This document shows, one piece after another, positions 16,461-26,799 of a DNA stretch of 36,810 nt; within the stretch, counting starts at the first letter, position 1; the number at the start of each line of letters is the position of its first letter. The stretch is from Acinetobacter bereziniae (GTDB lineage Bacteria > Pseudomonadota > Gammaproteobacteria > Pseudomonadales > Moraxellaceae). Under the pieces are notes generated by a model. It searched no databases, was not told the DNA's origin, and saw only the letters and a list, made by a program, of their open reading frames with translations. The stretch spans positions 1-36,810 of the forward strand of contig WNDP01000029.1 of assembly GCA_009912575.1 (NCBI GenBank). The letters are read 5' to 3'. The position numbers and the translations under genes were made by a program.

Positions 16461-17102
16461 ATGAATACTGAAACCCCGAAGAAAACTCGACCTAGAGGCC
16501 GCCCCTCTCGTACGCCCAAACAGATTGAAGAAAGTCGTCAATTAATTGTTGCATCGGCCAAGGAACTTTTTTTGTCAGAAGGTTATCAAGGGGTAACTAT
16601 GAGGAAAATTGCGGCCAAATCAGAATGTTTACCTGCTACTTTGTATGCAATATTTCCCAATAAGAGAACTATTCTTTATCATTTATGGGATACTATTTTT
16701 ATACAGCTTTTTGATTATCTTTATTCAACATATCAACAAAGCAGTCAAGAAAATCGTTTGTACAATCTCTGTGTTGGTTTTGTTGATTTTTGGCTTAATC
16801 ATCCTGAAGATTACACAGCTATTTTTACCATAGACGATCGTATTCCTAATCAAATGGAAGATAATTTCGTTGTTAATTTCAATATTACTCAGCGTTTTGA
16901 TATTTTTATAAGTGCAATCATAGAAGCACAATCTTTTGGGCAAATCTCAGCTGGTGATCCTAATGAAATCAATAATATTATATTATGCTGTATCCAAGGA
17001 ATAACTTTTAATCTTATTACAATTCCTGAATATCCTTGGGGTGAACCAAGCCGTCTTAAAACAGAAACTATAAGAGTAATGTTGATAGGACTAAAAAATT
17101 AA
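16461..17102 (+). CDS. TetR-family transcriptional regulator
   Basis: This 213-residue protein has a basic, Pro/Arg-rich N-terminus (TRPRGRPSRTPKQ) and a TetR helix-turn-helix at about 45-75 (VTMRKIAAKSECLPATLYAIF, then PNKRTILYHLWD). The C-terminal half is a helical ligand domain of the WHG/TetR_C type. There is no strong ribosome binding site before ATG 16461. It lies next to IS5 debris on one side and is convergent with tpgA on the other, so the target is not evident from context. It could regulate the adhesin locus or a distant gene. Confidence 0.85.
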   Translation: MNTETPKKTRPRGRPSRTPKQIEESRQLIVASAKELFLSEGYQGVTMRKIAAKSECLPATLYAIFPNKRTILYHLWDTIFIQLFDYLYSTYQQSSQENRLYNLCVGFVDFWLNHPEDYTAIFTIDDRIPNQMEDNFVVNFNITQRFDIFISAIIEAQSFGQISAGDPNEINNIILCCIQGITFNLITIPEYPWGEPSRLKTETIRVMLIGLKN

Positions 17103-17117
17103 ATGGCACAAAATTAC

Positions 17118-17161
17118 AGAGTCAATAAACATAGTTCAAAGTAACCATGTTTATTGACTCT
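17118..17161. terminator. Hairpin between convergent TetR and tpgA genes
   Basis: A 15-bp perfect stem (AGAGTCAATAAACAT with ATGTTTATTGACTCT) with a 14-nt loop fills the gap between two convergent genes. There is no long T run on either side, so it may end transcription weakly or protect mRNA 3' ends. Confidence 0.6.
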
Positions 17162-17167
17162 AGGATA

Positions 17168-18013
17168 TTAATCCGAACTTGTAATCGTTTCCTCAATAAA
17201 GCCATCTACTTCAATAACAACACGACGATTAGGTGCTAGACAGGCAATTAGCTCAGCTCTTGCGAGATTGCTGCTACACTGAACAACTGGATTTTCTGGT
17301 CCTTTGCCCATTGCAGCTAGAAGTCCGTTATTAACGCCATTAAAAGTAAAATACTCTTTTATGAGTTCAGCCCTGTCTTTAGAAAGTTTTTGATTATATT
17401 CATGTGAACCTAGAATGTCAGTATACCCGAAAATTCGAATTGAATTGATTTCTCTAAATTTTTTCAATTCTAACAATAAGGTATCTAAATCATGTTTCCC
17501 TTTTGGATTCAAGCCTTGTAGATCTTTTTTATCGAATACAAATAAAGCATCCGCTCCTAAAGTGTAACGTTTAACTGATACTTTTTCCTTAGGCTCTTCA
17601 ATAGGTTTACTTGGTGGTGGGCAAACTGCATCCTTAGGATGTATCGGATTCCAGTAAAAACTACTTGCAAACATTTTTTGATCAAATAATACCTTAAATT
17701 GGCAAGTCGTTATATCGTTTTCTCCCTGCCCAGGGGTAGTGAAGTGGAATAAATAATTCCATTCTCTTGGTCTCCAACCATCATCATATTGTGGTCGACC
17801 AATTAACTCGTATAGTTGATCTTTGGTCATACCTTGTCGAACCTGACTCAAACTTTGTAAGTTTGGAAATGTTCCTAGGTTCTTATTAAACACTACTTCA
17901 TCAGCTTTGTGCCATTTTGGATTATCTGTTGTACCTTCTTTAGTAATTAGTGTACCAGTAGAGCATCCACTTACAGCTCCAGCAAATAAGCACATCATAA
18001 GTAATTTTTTCAT
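17168..18013 (-). CDS. tpgA: TpgA-like lipoprotein: BamE-like plus OmpA-C domain, adhesin partner
   Basis: This 281-residue lipoprotein has lipobox VSGC (Cys17). A SmpA/OmlA (BamE-like) region follows at about 50-125 (LSQVRQGMTKDQLYELIGRP), then an OmpA C-terminal peptidoglycan-binding domain at about 160-275 (IRIFGYTDILGSHEYNQKLS and KDRAELIKEYF). This domain order matches TpgA of Acinetobacter sp. Tol 5, which sits downstream of the trimeric autotransporter AtaA and helps anchor its fibre. Here too it lies directly downstream of the adhesin on the same strand, after about 105 bp. Role: tether between outer membrane adhesin and peptidoglycan. Confidence 0.85.
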   Translation of the reverse strand: MKKLLMMCLFAGAVSGCSTGTLITKEGTTDNPKWHKADEVVFNKNLGTFPNLQSLSQVRQGMTKDQLYELIGRPQYDDGWRPREWNYLFHFTTPGQGENDITTCQFKVLFDQKMFASSFYWNPIHPKDAVCPPPSKPIEEPKEKVSVKRYTLGADALFVFDKKDLQGLNPKGKHDLDTLLLELKKFREINSIRIFGYTDILGSHEYNQKLSKDRAELIKEYFTFNGVNNGLLAAMGKGPENPVVQCSSNLARAELIACLAPNRRVVIEVDGFIEETITSSD

Positions 18014-19634
18014 ATCGTAATTCCCGCAAATTTTTTGATGAATAATTAAAAATTAGGTAATTCAGAGAAATATTCAGGCACATCAAAAGATCAATGTGTC
18101 TGATATTCCTTTAAGCATTTACCATTGGATTCCTGCGCCTACAGTTCCTCCAAAATCACCACGGGAATTACCACTTCCACTCACTTTGTAGACCCATTTA
18201 CCATTATCTGAAATTGAAGACATACCTATTGCATATCCAGTTTCACCACGATAAGTACCACCACTGATTGCCATCATACTTTTACCTGGAATGTATGCTT
18301 GAGGCAAACCAGCTGTTGCAAGTGCTTGAGCATTACCTGCGTTTGCACGATTTTCTACATCATCTATACGCTTGTTGGTTGTATAAAATGCTTGCTCAAG
18401 TTGATTACTTACGTTCGTCACCTTTTGGTCTAATGAAGTTAGTGCATCACCAACATTATTATGAGAGCCATTTCCAACGTTATAAGTAGGACCAGTATTA
18501 GTCTCATAATTAGCACCGCCACCTAGATAATTATAAATATTGGTATTACTTGCATTAAGCTGAGAGCCATTAATTGCATCTTTAGAAGTTGAACTAATTA
18601 CACCATCAGCAACATTGGTAACTTTATTTCCACCAGCATTTATACCAGCCTGATCAATTGTTACACTTCCTACATTAATTTTATCGGTAGTTATACTGCT
18701 TGAAGTGACTGTATCAAACTTAACATCCTTACTTGTTGCAACTTGATAATTGGTACTTCCATCAGTGTTCTTACTCATTGCAACTGTAATATTATCACCA
18801 GCAGTTACTGTTGTTTTAGCTGCTGTCGCAGCTGCAGTTGCGTTCTGAGCAACTTGCTGAAGTTGATCTTCAGTCGCTGCTTGTCCAGATACGATATCTT
18901 CTGGATTCCAAGTAGTATTGGTTAACCCATTAACTGTACCTGCCTCTCCATTAATATTAACTTTTCCAGCAGTAATATTACCTTTTGATCCATCAATCAA
19001 TACATCTCCCGCTTGAATGGTTCCGGCATTACCATCTATTGATACGGCATTATCGCCTAAGCCAATTTTGATTTGATCAGACAAACTCACCTTAATGTCA
19101 TTACCTGAGTTTGTTACCAATACACCATTATCAGAATTACCATTTATGTTTACAGTTTGTCCTAGTTTAACTGTACTTGTAGCATTTGAACCTGAATCAG
19201 TACTTACATTCCAACCTTGATTAGCATTAATCACCTGATTATTTACATGCTTAATCGCATCATCAACATTATTTTGCCCAGTTCCACCAATATTATTCCA
19301 AGTAATTTGGTTATTAACATAGGTTGAATTACCTCCAAATAGCTGGGTTACATTGTTTCCGATTGCATGAAGCTGACTACCATTAATTGCATCTTTAGAA
19401 TCTACACTAATCAATCCATCAACAACATCTGTTACTTTTTTACCTCCAGCACTTATTCCATCTTTAGTTATGCTTGGACCATTTGTGATAACAACACCAT
19501 CGGTAGAAATCGTTGTATCGCCAACTGTAACTTTATTAAAGTCGACTTCATCAGCAGTAGCCACGGTATATACAGTTTGACCATCTGCTCCCGTAGTTGA
19601 GGTTACTTTTATATTTTTACCCTCTTCTACTCCT

Positions 19635-20696
19635 GTCTTAGACGCTGCTGCTGTTTGATCGACATAGGTTTTATTAGTAATGTGATTACCATCTGTAATC
19701 GGTCCTGTGTAATAGCTACCACTGTTGTTTACAGTAAAGCTATTGCCTAACTGTGTAGTCCCTGCAACAGTTAAATCTGTCGTATTAACTGTGTTAAAAG
19801 TTACATCTGCTGCTGTACCAACTGTAATACTGCCATCTGCATTGGCAGATAATTCAACATTATCACCAGTAACAAAGTTAACTTTGTTATCGTTCTGGTC
19901 TACAGTCTTAATATCTACGCCATCAATCTGTGTCACGACACTTTGTAATGCAGTATCTGCTTTGACTAAGCTGTCTTTAGTACCTTGGCTTAAGTCAATC
20001 GCATAATCAGTGATGTTATTGGCATCTTTCGCACCAGCAACGACATTAACCCCACTCGATCCAGCACTTACACTCGCTCCATCTGCATTCACGGTATAAA
20101 TCGTTTGACCATTCGCACCAGTTGTAGAAGTTACATTCGCTACATTCGTTCCACCCGCAACTTCAGTCTTAGACGCTGCTGCTGTTTGATCGACATAAGT
20201 TTTATTGGTAATGTGATTACCATCTGTAATCGGTCCTGTGTAATAGCTACCACTGTTGTTTACAGTAAAGTTATTGCCTAACTGCGTAGTCCCTGCAACA
20301 GTTAGATCTGTCGTATTAACTGTGTTAAAGGTTACATCTGCTGCTGTACCAACTGTAATACTGCCATCTGCATTGGCAGATAATTCAACATTATCACCAG
20401 TAACAAAGTTAACTTTGTTATCGTTCTGGTCTACAGTCTTAACATCCACGCCATCAATCTGTGTCACGACACTTTGTAATGCAGTGTCTGCTTTGACTAA
20501 GCTGTCTTTAGTACCTTGGCTTAAGTCAATCGCATAGTCAGTGATGTTATTGGCATCTTTCGTACCAGCAACAACATTAACGCCACTCGATCCAGCACTT
20601 ACACTCGCTCCATCTGCATTCACTGTATAAATCGTTTGACCATTCGCACCAGTTGTAGAAGTTACATTCGCTACATTAGTTCCACCCGCAACTTCA
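19635..20696 (-). repeat. 531-bp in-frame tandem duplication in the adhesin stalk
   Basis: Two direct copies, 19635-20165 and 20166-20696, have a period of exactly 531 bp (177 codons) and differ at only a few positions. Each encodes the block from KTEVAGGTNVANVTST to NHITNKTYVDQTAAAS. Because the period is a multiple of three, copy-number change would lengthen or shorten the fibre without breaking the frame. The left edge of each copy begins at GTCTTAGACGCT on the + strand, and a third partial start of that motif lies at 20697. Confidence 0.95.
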
Positions 20697-20750
20697 GTCT
20701 TAGACGCTAAAATTGCATCATGAATAGTATTTTGACCAGTATTACCAATA

Positions 20751-20773
20751 TTAGTCATTGCAAATTGAGCCAT
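20751..20773 (-). other. Frameshift site in the adhesin gene
   Basis: The two adhesin frames overlap here. The upstream frame reads NPNGSICND then stops; the downstream frame reads from GCAATGACTAATATTGG as [11 protein letters not shown]. Removing one T from ATTTGCA would give [15 protein letters not shown], a smooth adhesin sequence. The distance from true start to true stop (22616 to 18119) is not a multiple of three. The cause is a 1-nt insertion or a sequencing error; there is no long homopolymer here. Confidence 0.85.
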
Positions 20774-22616
20774 TAGGATTTAGAACAGCATTACCACCAA
20801 GTGTTGTTTCAATACTATTAGCAAAATTGCCTAAAACTGAGTTTGTTGCATGTAATTGACTACCATTAATTGCATCTGTACTTAGAGCTGAAATCTCACC
20901 AGAACCAACATTTTTAATTTGACGCTCTCTGCCTACTGCTCCAATTGAAACCTGCATACCAACATCAGACACTTGTCCAGCAAAATCACCATAAGTTAGT
21001 CCATTTAGCGTAGCTGAAGATTGTTGAGTAGCATTAGTATTGGTATCAGAAAGTGCTCCCAATGCGACAGAATTATTTTTATTTGCTAAAGCAGCACCCA
21101 AAGCCACAGATAAATTACCAGTGGCGCGAGACAAACTGCCAACAGCTGTTGAAAGACCACCAGATGCCAAAGATGAATTACCTGCAGCAATAGAACCAGA
21201 ACCAGAAGCTGTAGAAAATGTACCTAACGCTGAAGCATTTTGACCTGATGAATTAGCCCCAACACCAAGTGCTGTACTTTGTGTGTTTGATGCTGTCGCT
21301 GACCACCCTACCGCTGTTGCACCCAAACCAGTGGCTTGTGTTAAATGGCCTATAGAGATTGTTTGTTCTGCTGTAGCTTCCGAATTAGTACCTATAGAAA
21401 CAGCACGAGTTCCAGAAACAGTATTTTCCCTACCAATAGCAACCCCACCTTCACCACTTACGGTATTATAATTTCCTAATACACTAGAATTTAGAGAAGT
21501 TGCTGTATTTTCATTACCCAATACTATTGCATTATCACTACTCACAGTGTTGGTATTCCCTACAACTCGAACACCAATAATTTCTCCATTGAGAATATTA
21601 TTGTTACCAAACACTCCTGTCTCATGAGCATCAATGGTTCCATTATTATTACCTAGACTATATGTACCCGTTCCAGTGATTGTTGTTGGATCACCAATAG
21701 CACCTGAGCCTTGTCCAGTTACAACATTTCCAGTACCTATACTAATAGTATCTTTTGCGGCAGCCTGAGCTCCAGTACCAATTGCTATACCATTTTCACC
21801 TGCCGCAATTGACTCCGTACCAACCGCAATTGCAGAAGTGCTTGTAGCTTTTGAACTTGCTCCCATGGCAACTGATTGTCTACCTGAAGCAACAGTGCTT
21901 ATAGTAGAGGCATCATTTCCTCTACCAGCACCAACAGCCAGAGATTCAAAACCACTTGCAGTTGTATTACTACCTATTGCTGTAGCACCACCTGCATTTG
22001 CAACCGTTTGCCTCGCTCCAATTGCTGTGCTATTTGTACCTGTTGACTGTGCCCGCCTACCGATAGCAATCGAACTATTACCTAGAGCTTGTGCATACCC
22101 CCCTAAAGCTATTCCAAAGTTTTGAGAAACACCTGTAGCAGAGTTATATCCAATTGCAATGGAACCTGCCGTATCAGTTTTCGCATTTGTACCGATAGCA
22201 ATCTGTGAACCACCATTCAATGGTGTACCATCAGCCACAACAGATGCAACATTCCCTGTTTGTGCACCAGATCCAAAACTAATATTGTTTACCCCATTTG
22301 CAGTTGCAGCTTTTCCAATTGCAATTGCATTAGTTGCCAAAGATTTAGAGTTAACTCCAATTGCTACTGTATCAGCTTGACATGCTTGTGCATCTTGCCC
22401 AATACCAATTTTAGTATTCGTGTCTGCACAACTATCCGCGCCTGCAACGGAATAAGCATTAGTATTGAAGGAAAGTAAGCTGACTCCTGAAATCAATACG
22501 AAAATTGAAGCACTAGCTTTTATTGAAGATTTCTTACCTGAAGATTTTGCAAGTTCTGAAACTGCAACCCAAGCACCTAATGAACTATTCCACAATAGTC
22601 TATAAATATGATTCAT
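20751..22616 (-). pseudogene. Trimeric autotransporter adhesin, signal peptide and head (5' part of a frameshifted gene)
   Basis: This 621-codon frame starts at ATG 22616, which has AAAGGAG before it; upstream codons to 22658 lack a ribosome binding site. It opens with an extended signal peptide region ([20 protein letters not shown], then [10 protein letters not shown]), typical of type V secretion, and a hydrophobic core ending near NTNAYS. Then come many left-handed YadA-head repeats with the AIG/ALG pattern at 13-16-residue spacing (for example [23 protein letters not shown]). A neck motif ([12 protein letters not shown]) follows, after which the frame hits TGACTAA-derived stop 20751. As sequenced the product would lack the anchor and stay non-functional. 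Confidence 0.9.
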
Positions 22617-22893
22617 ATCTATTACTCCTTTTAAAAAATTATGAGATATACATCGCATTAAATAAAAATAAAGTGACGCATATCTTTATTTTTATTTTAG
22701 TGAACACGGTAACTAAAAACAATTGTTTTGAATAAATGCGTTCATTAAAATATGAATACTTAATAAAACGCGTTAATTTAATTAAGAAAAAACTCTTAGA
22801 TGTATGTAACTAAATGTAAATATAATTTTTTAATTGGGTATAAAAGCTTAAATTACCTATAATTACTTTTATGTATCTATACTCATTGAATCA

Positions 22894-23943
22894 TTAAAAT
22901 CTATACCCGATACCTAAGTAAGTCGTTATGGGGTTAATGTCTATCTTAGATTCAGCATAAATTAATTCATTACCAGTATATTTATCAGTTACATAAACTT
23001 TTGCCTTACTTTTCATTGGGATATATGAAACTGAACTCACGGCAAACCACTTCTGATTAATGTCATATGTTGCACCCAATGTGAAAACTGGTGCAAATGA
23101 ATCAGTTGTTTTGACTTTTACTACAGGAGAAGCAGATGATATTTTTCCATCTAAAGCGCCCCTAGCCTTTTCATCCAAAATATTCTGAATCATATGACCA
23201 GCAGCAATTAAATCCGATTCGATACCCGAATTAAGCTTAAGGTTGTTGAAATATCCATATGCTAGACCAGCGCCTACATAGGGGCGGAATTTATCTCTTC
23301 CTGTTTTTCCAAATTGGTAATGTAGTTCTACTACAGGTAGCCATGCGCGGACCGAAGATGCTTTTTGACCTTGTGCTAAATCTGTAATTTGAATGTTCTT
23401 ATTTAAATCAATATTACCAAGAGCTGTTTGATTTATCGCTCTTAACGGCGCATAAATCTGACCTTTCCCCTTTATATCTACGGTAGGAGGAATACCACCT
23501 TTGAACTCTATCGATACATTATCTGTAAAATGGTAATTAAACATGACAGCCAATGTATCGCTATCAGCTGTTTTTAATCCTGTTCCTTCATTAGACCAGT
23601 TCGATAAACTGTTAATTGTAGCTACTCCAGACAAATTACTAGGCACCGTGTCTGGCAATTCATCGAGAGCACTATAAAGCTCTGGATTTGATTTCCTTAC
23701 GGCAACATCTAATACTTTATCTTTTGATACTTCACCAATACCATAATTACCACCATTAACAGCAGTATTTACCAAAAATGCGTTAGGTTTTCCTTGCGAT
23801 GTAGTATGTAACCAGCCTGCTGAAACTGAAAATCGGTTAAACCCCTCATCACTTCTTAAGCTAAAATAAGAAGAGTTTGCATAGCTATTCACTGGTAGAA
23901 CCACCAAAGTAAAAGCAATATGTATCAATAACTTATTATTCAT
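22894..23943 (-). CDS. OmpW-family outer membrane protein (long form)
   Basis: This 349-residue protein has a signal peptide ending NSYA and closes with GIGYRF, the aromatic ending of outer membrane beta barrels. OmpW landmarks are FSVSAGWLHT near the N-terminus, FNYHFTDNVSIEFKGGIPPT in the middle, and FRPYVGAGLAYGYF. The family is usually about 200-230 residues; here extra sequence sits between strands (about 55-125 and 235-275), likely long outer loops. OmpW proteins form small barrels for hydrophobic or small solutes. It lies upstream of the adhesin on the same strand with a 277-bp gap, so co-transcription is uncertain. Confidence 0.8.
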   Translation of the reverse strand: MNNKLLIHIAFTLVVLPVNSYANSSYFSLRSDEGFNRFSVSAGWLHTTSQGKPNAFLVNTAVNGGNYGIGEVSKDKVLDVAVRKSNPELYSALDELPDTVPSNLSGVATINSLSNWSNEGTGLKTADSDTLAVMFNYHFTDNVSIEFKGGIPPTVDIKGKGQIYAPLRAINQTALGNIDLNKNIQITDLAQGQKASSVRAWLPVVELHYQFGKTGRDKFRPYVGAGLAYGYFNNLKLNSGIESDLIAAGHMIQNILDEKARGALDGKISSASPVVKVKTTDSFAPVFTLGATYDINQKWFAVSSVSYIPMKSKAKVYVTDKYTGNELIYAESKIDINPITTYLGIGYRF

Positions 23944-24048
23944 CTGTAACGTCCTGTTAAAAATCTAAAACCCTTTTAGATTTTGATTAAATTAATTGAA
24001 CTATTTGAAATTAAAATCATAAAAAATAGAAATGATTTTGAATTAAAT

Positions 24049-25527
24049 TTATTCTTTAAAGTTTAAAGAAGGCCTTTGAAATCCGTCTGTATATTTAGCC
24101 AAAAGTTCAGCAAATTTAATGGTTACTTTATCAGCAAAAGGCTGAGCCATAATTTGAATATTGACAGGAAGATTATCTTCAGAAAGACCAATTGGTGCAG
24201 AGGTTGCAGGTAGGCCCATTACTGTTGCAGTTGAAATCCACTTAAACAATTCTAAATAATAACGTTTTTGCTGGTTTACATTTAATGTACGAAACAATAA
24301 AGGTTCTTTATGATCATGTTCAAACGCTAAAGTCATGATTGGTGGACATAAGATGACATCGTATTCTGAGAAAATTTTAAGACATTCTTGTTTTATCTGT
24401 AGCGACTCTTCGTATTTTCCAATCCACTTAGCATGACTAAGATTGGCACCTTGAGTGAAGTTATGTAATAAAGGAGGAACACCTGATGTACCATTTAACA
24501 GTTTAAGAAGAGGTGTAGATACTGACATACTTAGTCTACTGAGCTTACTATCTGCAAATGTCATTTGACTAACTAGTCTAGAAGCATAAGACCCATATAT
24601 TTTATCAAAATCCCAATTTTTAGGTCGGCCCACATCAACTTTAACATTTGCCATTTTTAAGATTTCTAACAGCTCTTCATATTTTTTCTTTATACGAAAG
24701 TCGATTGGACAAGATTCATCATCCATCCAAAATAGTACTTTAAATTCCTGAATAGTTTTCTTTTCAGATTCTTTAAGATGAAAAACCCTAAATTCATCAG
24801 TATCTGGTTCTATCAAAATATCCAACATTAGGCTTAAATCACGTGCTGAACGTGCCATCGGTCCAATAACAGCTAAATCAGGTTGAGATAGCTCTTCTTC
24901 AGAATTTAGAATATGACCATTGAAGTCGACAATACCATATGTTGATTTATGACCATACACACCGCAAAAATGTGATGGAGTGCGAATCGAACCACCAATA
25001 TCACTCCCAAGTTCAATCGATGTAAATCCCGATGCGAGTGCCGCAGCGGAACCTCCAGATGAGCCGCCTGTTGTGAGTGCCAAATTCCATGGATTATTTG
25101 ACGTACCATAAAATTGGTTATAGGTTTGAATATCTGCACATTTAAATGGTACGTTAGTTTTGGCAAATGGGATGACCCCAGCAGAAACTAATTTATCCAC
25201 TGAAACAGCATTTCTATTTGGAAAATAATGTTGAAATTCAGGATTACCATCTGTACATGGCATTCCTTTTACTTTAAAGGCATCTTTAATTGTCATTGGT
25301 ATACCATGCAGTCTACCTAATGGACGCTGATCTTTTACAGCAAGATCAGCCTGATCAGCTAAAACTCTAGCATTGTCATAATCAAATGCGATGCAACTGT
25401 TGATATGTTTATCAAACTTTTCGATTTGTTGAATATGCGCCTCAAGTAAATCCCTGCTACTGAGTTTTTCGTCTCGAATTAATTGTGATAAATTTGTAGC
25501 GTCATTATAAATAATATCTTTTGACAT
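24049..25527 (-). CDS. Amidase signature family hydrolase
   Basis: This 492-residue enzyme of the amidase signature family cleaves a C-N amide bond in the cytoplasm. The catalytic triad is visible: Lys81 in MTIKDAF, cis-Ser156 in TTGGSSGGSAAA and nucleophile Ser180 in GSDIGGSIRTP. The spacings of 75 and 24 residues equal those of fatty acid amide hydrolase (142-217-241). The substrate cannot be told; GatA is unlikely because no gatB or gatC is nearby. It is divergent from the AraC-type gene at 25642 with a 114-bp gap, which suggests that regulator controls it. Confidence 0.88.
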   Translation of the reverse strand: MSKDIIYNDATNLSQLIRDEKLSSRDLLEAHIQQIEKFDKHINSCIAFDYDNARVLADQADLAVKDQRPLGRLHGIPMTIKDAFKVKGMPCTDGNPEFQHYFPNRNAVSVDKLVSAGVIPFAKTNVPFKCADIQTYNQFYGTSNNPWNLALTTGGSSGGSAAALASGFTSIELGSDIGGSIRTPSHFCGVYGHKSTYGIVDFNGHILNSEEELSQPDLAVIGPMARSARDLSLMLDILIEPDTDEFRVFHLKESEKKTIQEFKVLFWMDDESCPIDFRIKKKYEELLEILKMANVKVDVGRPKNWDFDKIYGSYASRLVSQMTFADSKLSRLSMSVSTPLLKLLNGTSGVPPLLHNFTQGANLSHAKWIGKYEESLQIKQECLKIFSEYDVILCPPIMTLAFEHDHKEPLLFRTLNVNQQKRYYLELFKWISTATVMGLPATSAPIGLSEDNLPVNIQIMAQPFADKVTIKFAELLAKYTDGFQRPSLNFKE

Positions 25528-25641
25528 CTCATTTGCTCTGTAATTATCTCAATTAATTGTGTGAGTAAATGGATTAATAGTGAAGCTCAGGATTGGACAG
25601 TGAAACTGTCATTTTCGGACAAAAAATAAAAGGCTAAAGAA

Positions 25642-26574
25642 ATGTTGATACCATCAATATTGTTCGACACTTATATAGACTATGCTCAGGAAAAAAACAT
25701 AGATATATCAAAAGTTTTTTATAGTGAACATATACAAAATAGTCCTGTAGACATAACACTATATATAAGACTTATTGAGCTAATAAAAACTCAATTACCA
25801 CAGAATGATGTTGGATTCGATATTGGTTGGCGCTTTACTCCTCAATTATTTGAACCTATAGGTCCTGCCATACTTTCCGCTAAAAATTTAGAATTGGGAC
25901 TAAATACTTTATTAAAATATTGGAATGTCTTTTGCATTGGTTTAAAAATGCACATGGAAAGGAATAAAAGTACAGTAGATTTAAATCTTCAAACAAACTT
26001 CCCCCTCGAGGAGGAGTATGAAAATATTATTTTAAAATCAGTAGTGATCTGTTTTTACAAACTTCTTATACAGATGTATCCTTTTGAAAAAAAAGATATA
26101 ATTATTCAATTTAAAGACAAGTTAATTTTAGATAACCCACATGATATGGTAATTCAGTATGAATCACCTAACTGGAAAATTTCATTCCCTATTAAATTAC
26201 TTTCTGAAAAAAGTTTCTGCGCAAATGTGCTTAGTTTTAACCGCGCAATAACCCAATGTGAAGCAATTTCAAACTTGTACGTGAATAATGATGATTTAGA
26301 TAATTTTTTAAAACAAACTTTAAACGAAATGGCCCATAAAGAATCTATTTCAACTAAGACAATTTACAGACAATTAAAACGGCACGGTCAGAGCTTTCAA
26401 AAATTACAGCAAAGTATGAAATATACTAAATCTTTAAAATTACTAAATGATAAAACTCTTTCCATAGAGCAAATCGCAACAATACTTGGATACCAAGATC
26501 CATCAAACTTTACTCGAGCTTTTAAGCGATGGGCTCATGTATCACCAAGTAAATATCGGAAACAACATATGTAG
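25642..26574 (+). CDS. AraC-family regulator (OruR/arabinose-binding-like N-terminus)
   Basis: This 310-residue regulator has an N-terminal domain of the type seen in OruR/ArgR-like AraC proteins (about residues 15-190; DVGFDIGWRFTPQLFEPIGP) and a C-terminal AraC helix-turn-helix domain (STKTIYRQLKRHGQSFQKL, then IEQIATILGYQDPSNFTRAF). It is divergent from the amidase gene. Proteins with this layout usually activate a neighbouring catabolic gene when its substrate is present, so the amidase is the likely target. The start at 25642 has only a weak AAAGAA-type ribosome binding site. Confidence 0.85.
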   Translation: MLIPSILFDTYIDYAQEKNIDISKVFYSEHIQNSPVDITLYIRLIELIKTQLPQNDVGFDIGWRFTPQLFEPIGPAILSAKNLELGLNTLLKYWNVFCIGLKMHMERNKSTVDLNLQTNFPLEEEYENIILKSVVICFYKLLIQMYPFEKKDIIIQFKDKLILDNPHDMVIQYESPNWKISFPIKLLSEKSFCANVLSFNRAITQCEAISNLYVNNDDLDNFLKQTLNEMAHKESISTKTIYRQLKRHGQSFQKLQQSMKYTKSLKLLNDKTLSIEQIATILGYQDPSNFTRAFKRWAHVSPSKYRKQHM

Positions 26575-26799
26575 CATTTCTATCACTAATTGGATAATTT
26601 AATTGTATTAAACTGAGTTCTATTTATAAGAAGATTTAGATCATCATGACTTATTCGATAGCGTATCATCACACAAACACACTCCATTCTGTAAGACATT
26701 GGATTATATAATTAAATCCAAAAAAAGCCTTGACCGGACTTGACAATAATTAATGGTATCAAGTTCATACGTTTTATAAATATTCTTTTCAGAAAGTTT

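Larger units (their letters stand above)
18119..20773 (-). pseudogene. Trimeric autotransporter adhesin, stalk and membrane anchor (3' part of a frameshifted gene)
   Basis: This 884-codon frame is the C-terminal part of an Ata/AtaA/YadA-type adhesin. It begins with two 177-residue stalk repeats, then neck and stalk motifs (KVTDVVDGLISVDSKDAING, then [19 protein letters not shown]). It ends with a coiled coil (VTNVSNQLEQAFYTTNKRID) and the YadA anchor (AQALATAGLPQAYIPGKSMM, closing GAGIQW with an aromatic last residue). The anchor forms the trimeric outer membrane pore. It has no signal peptide; the apparent ATG lies inside the overlap with the upstream frame. It would be continuous with that frame if one T were absent, so it is treated as the tail of one broken gene. 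Confidence 0.9.

Noticed and set aside
20751-20773. Programmed +1 frameshift joining the two adhesin frames
   Set aside because: There is no known slippery or stimulatory signal at the site and related adhesins are single frames; a 1-nt insertion or read error is simpler.
19725-22380. Several plus-strand reading frames opposite the adhesin gene
   Set aside because: They mirror the repeated adhesin codons, are themselves repetitive, and lack starts with ribosome binding sites.
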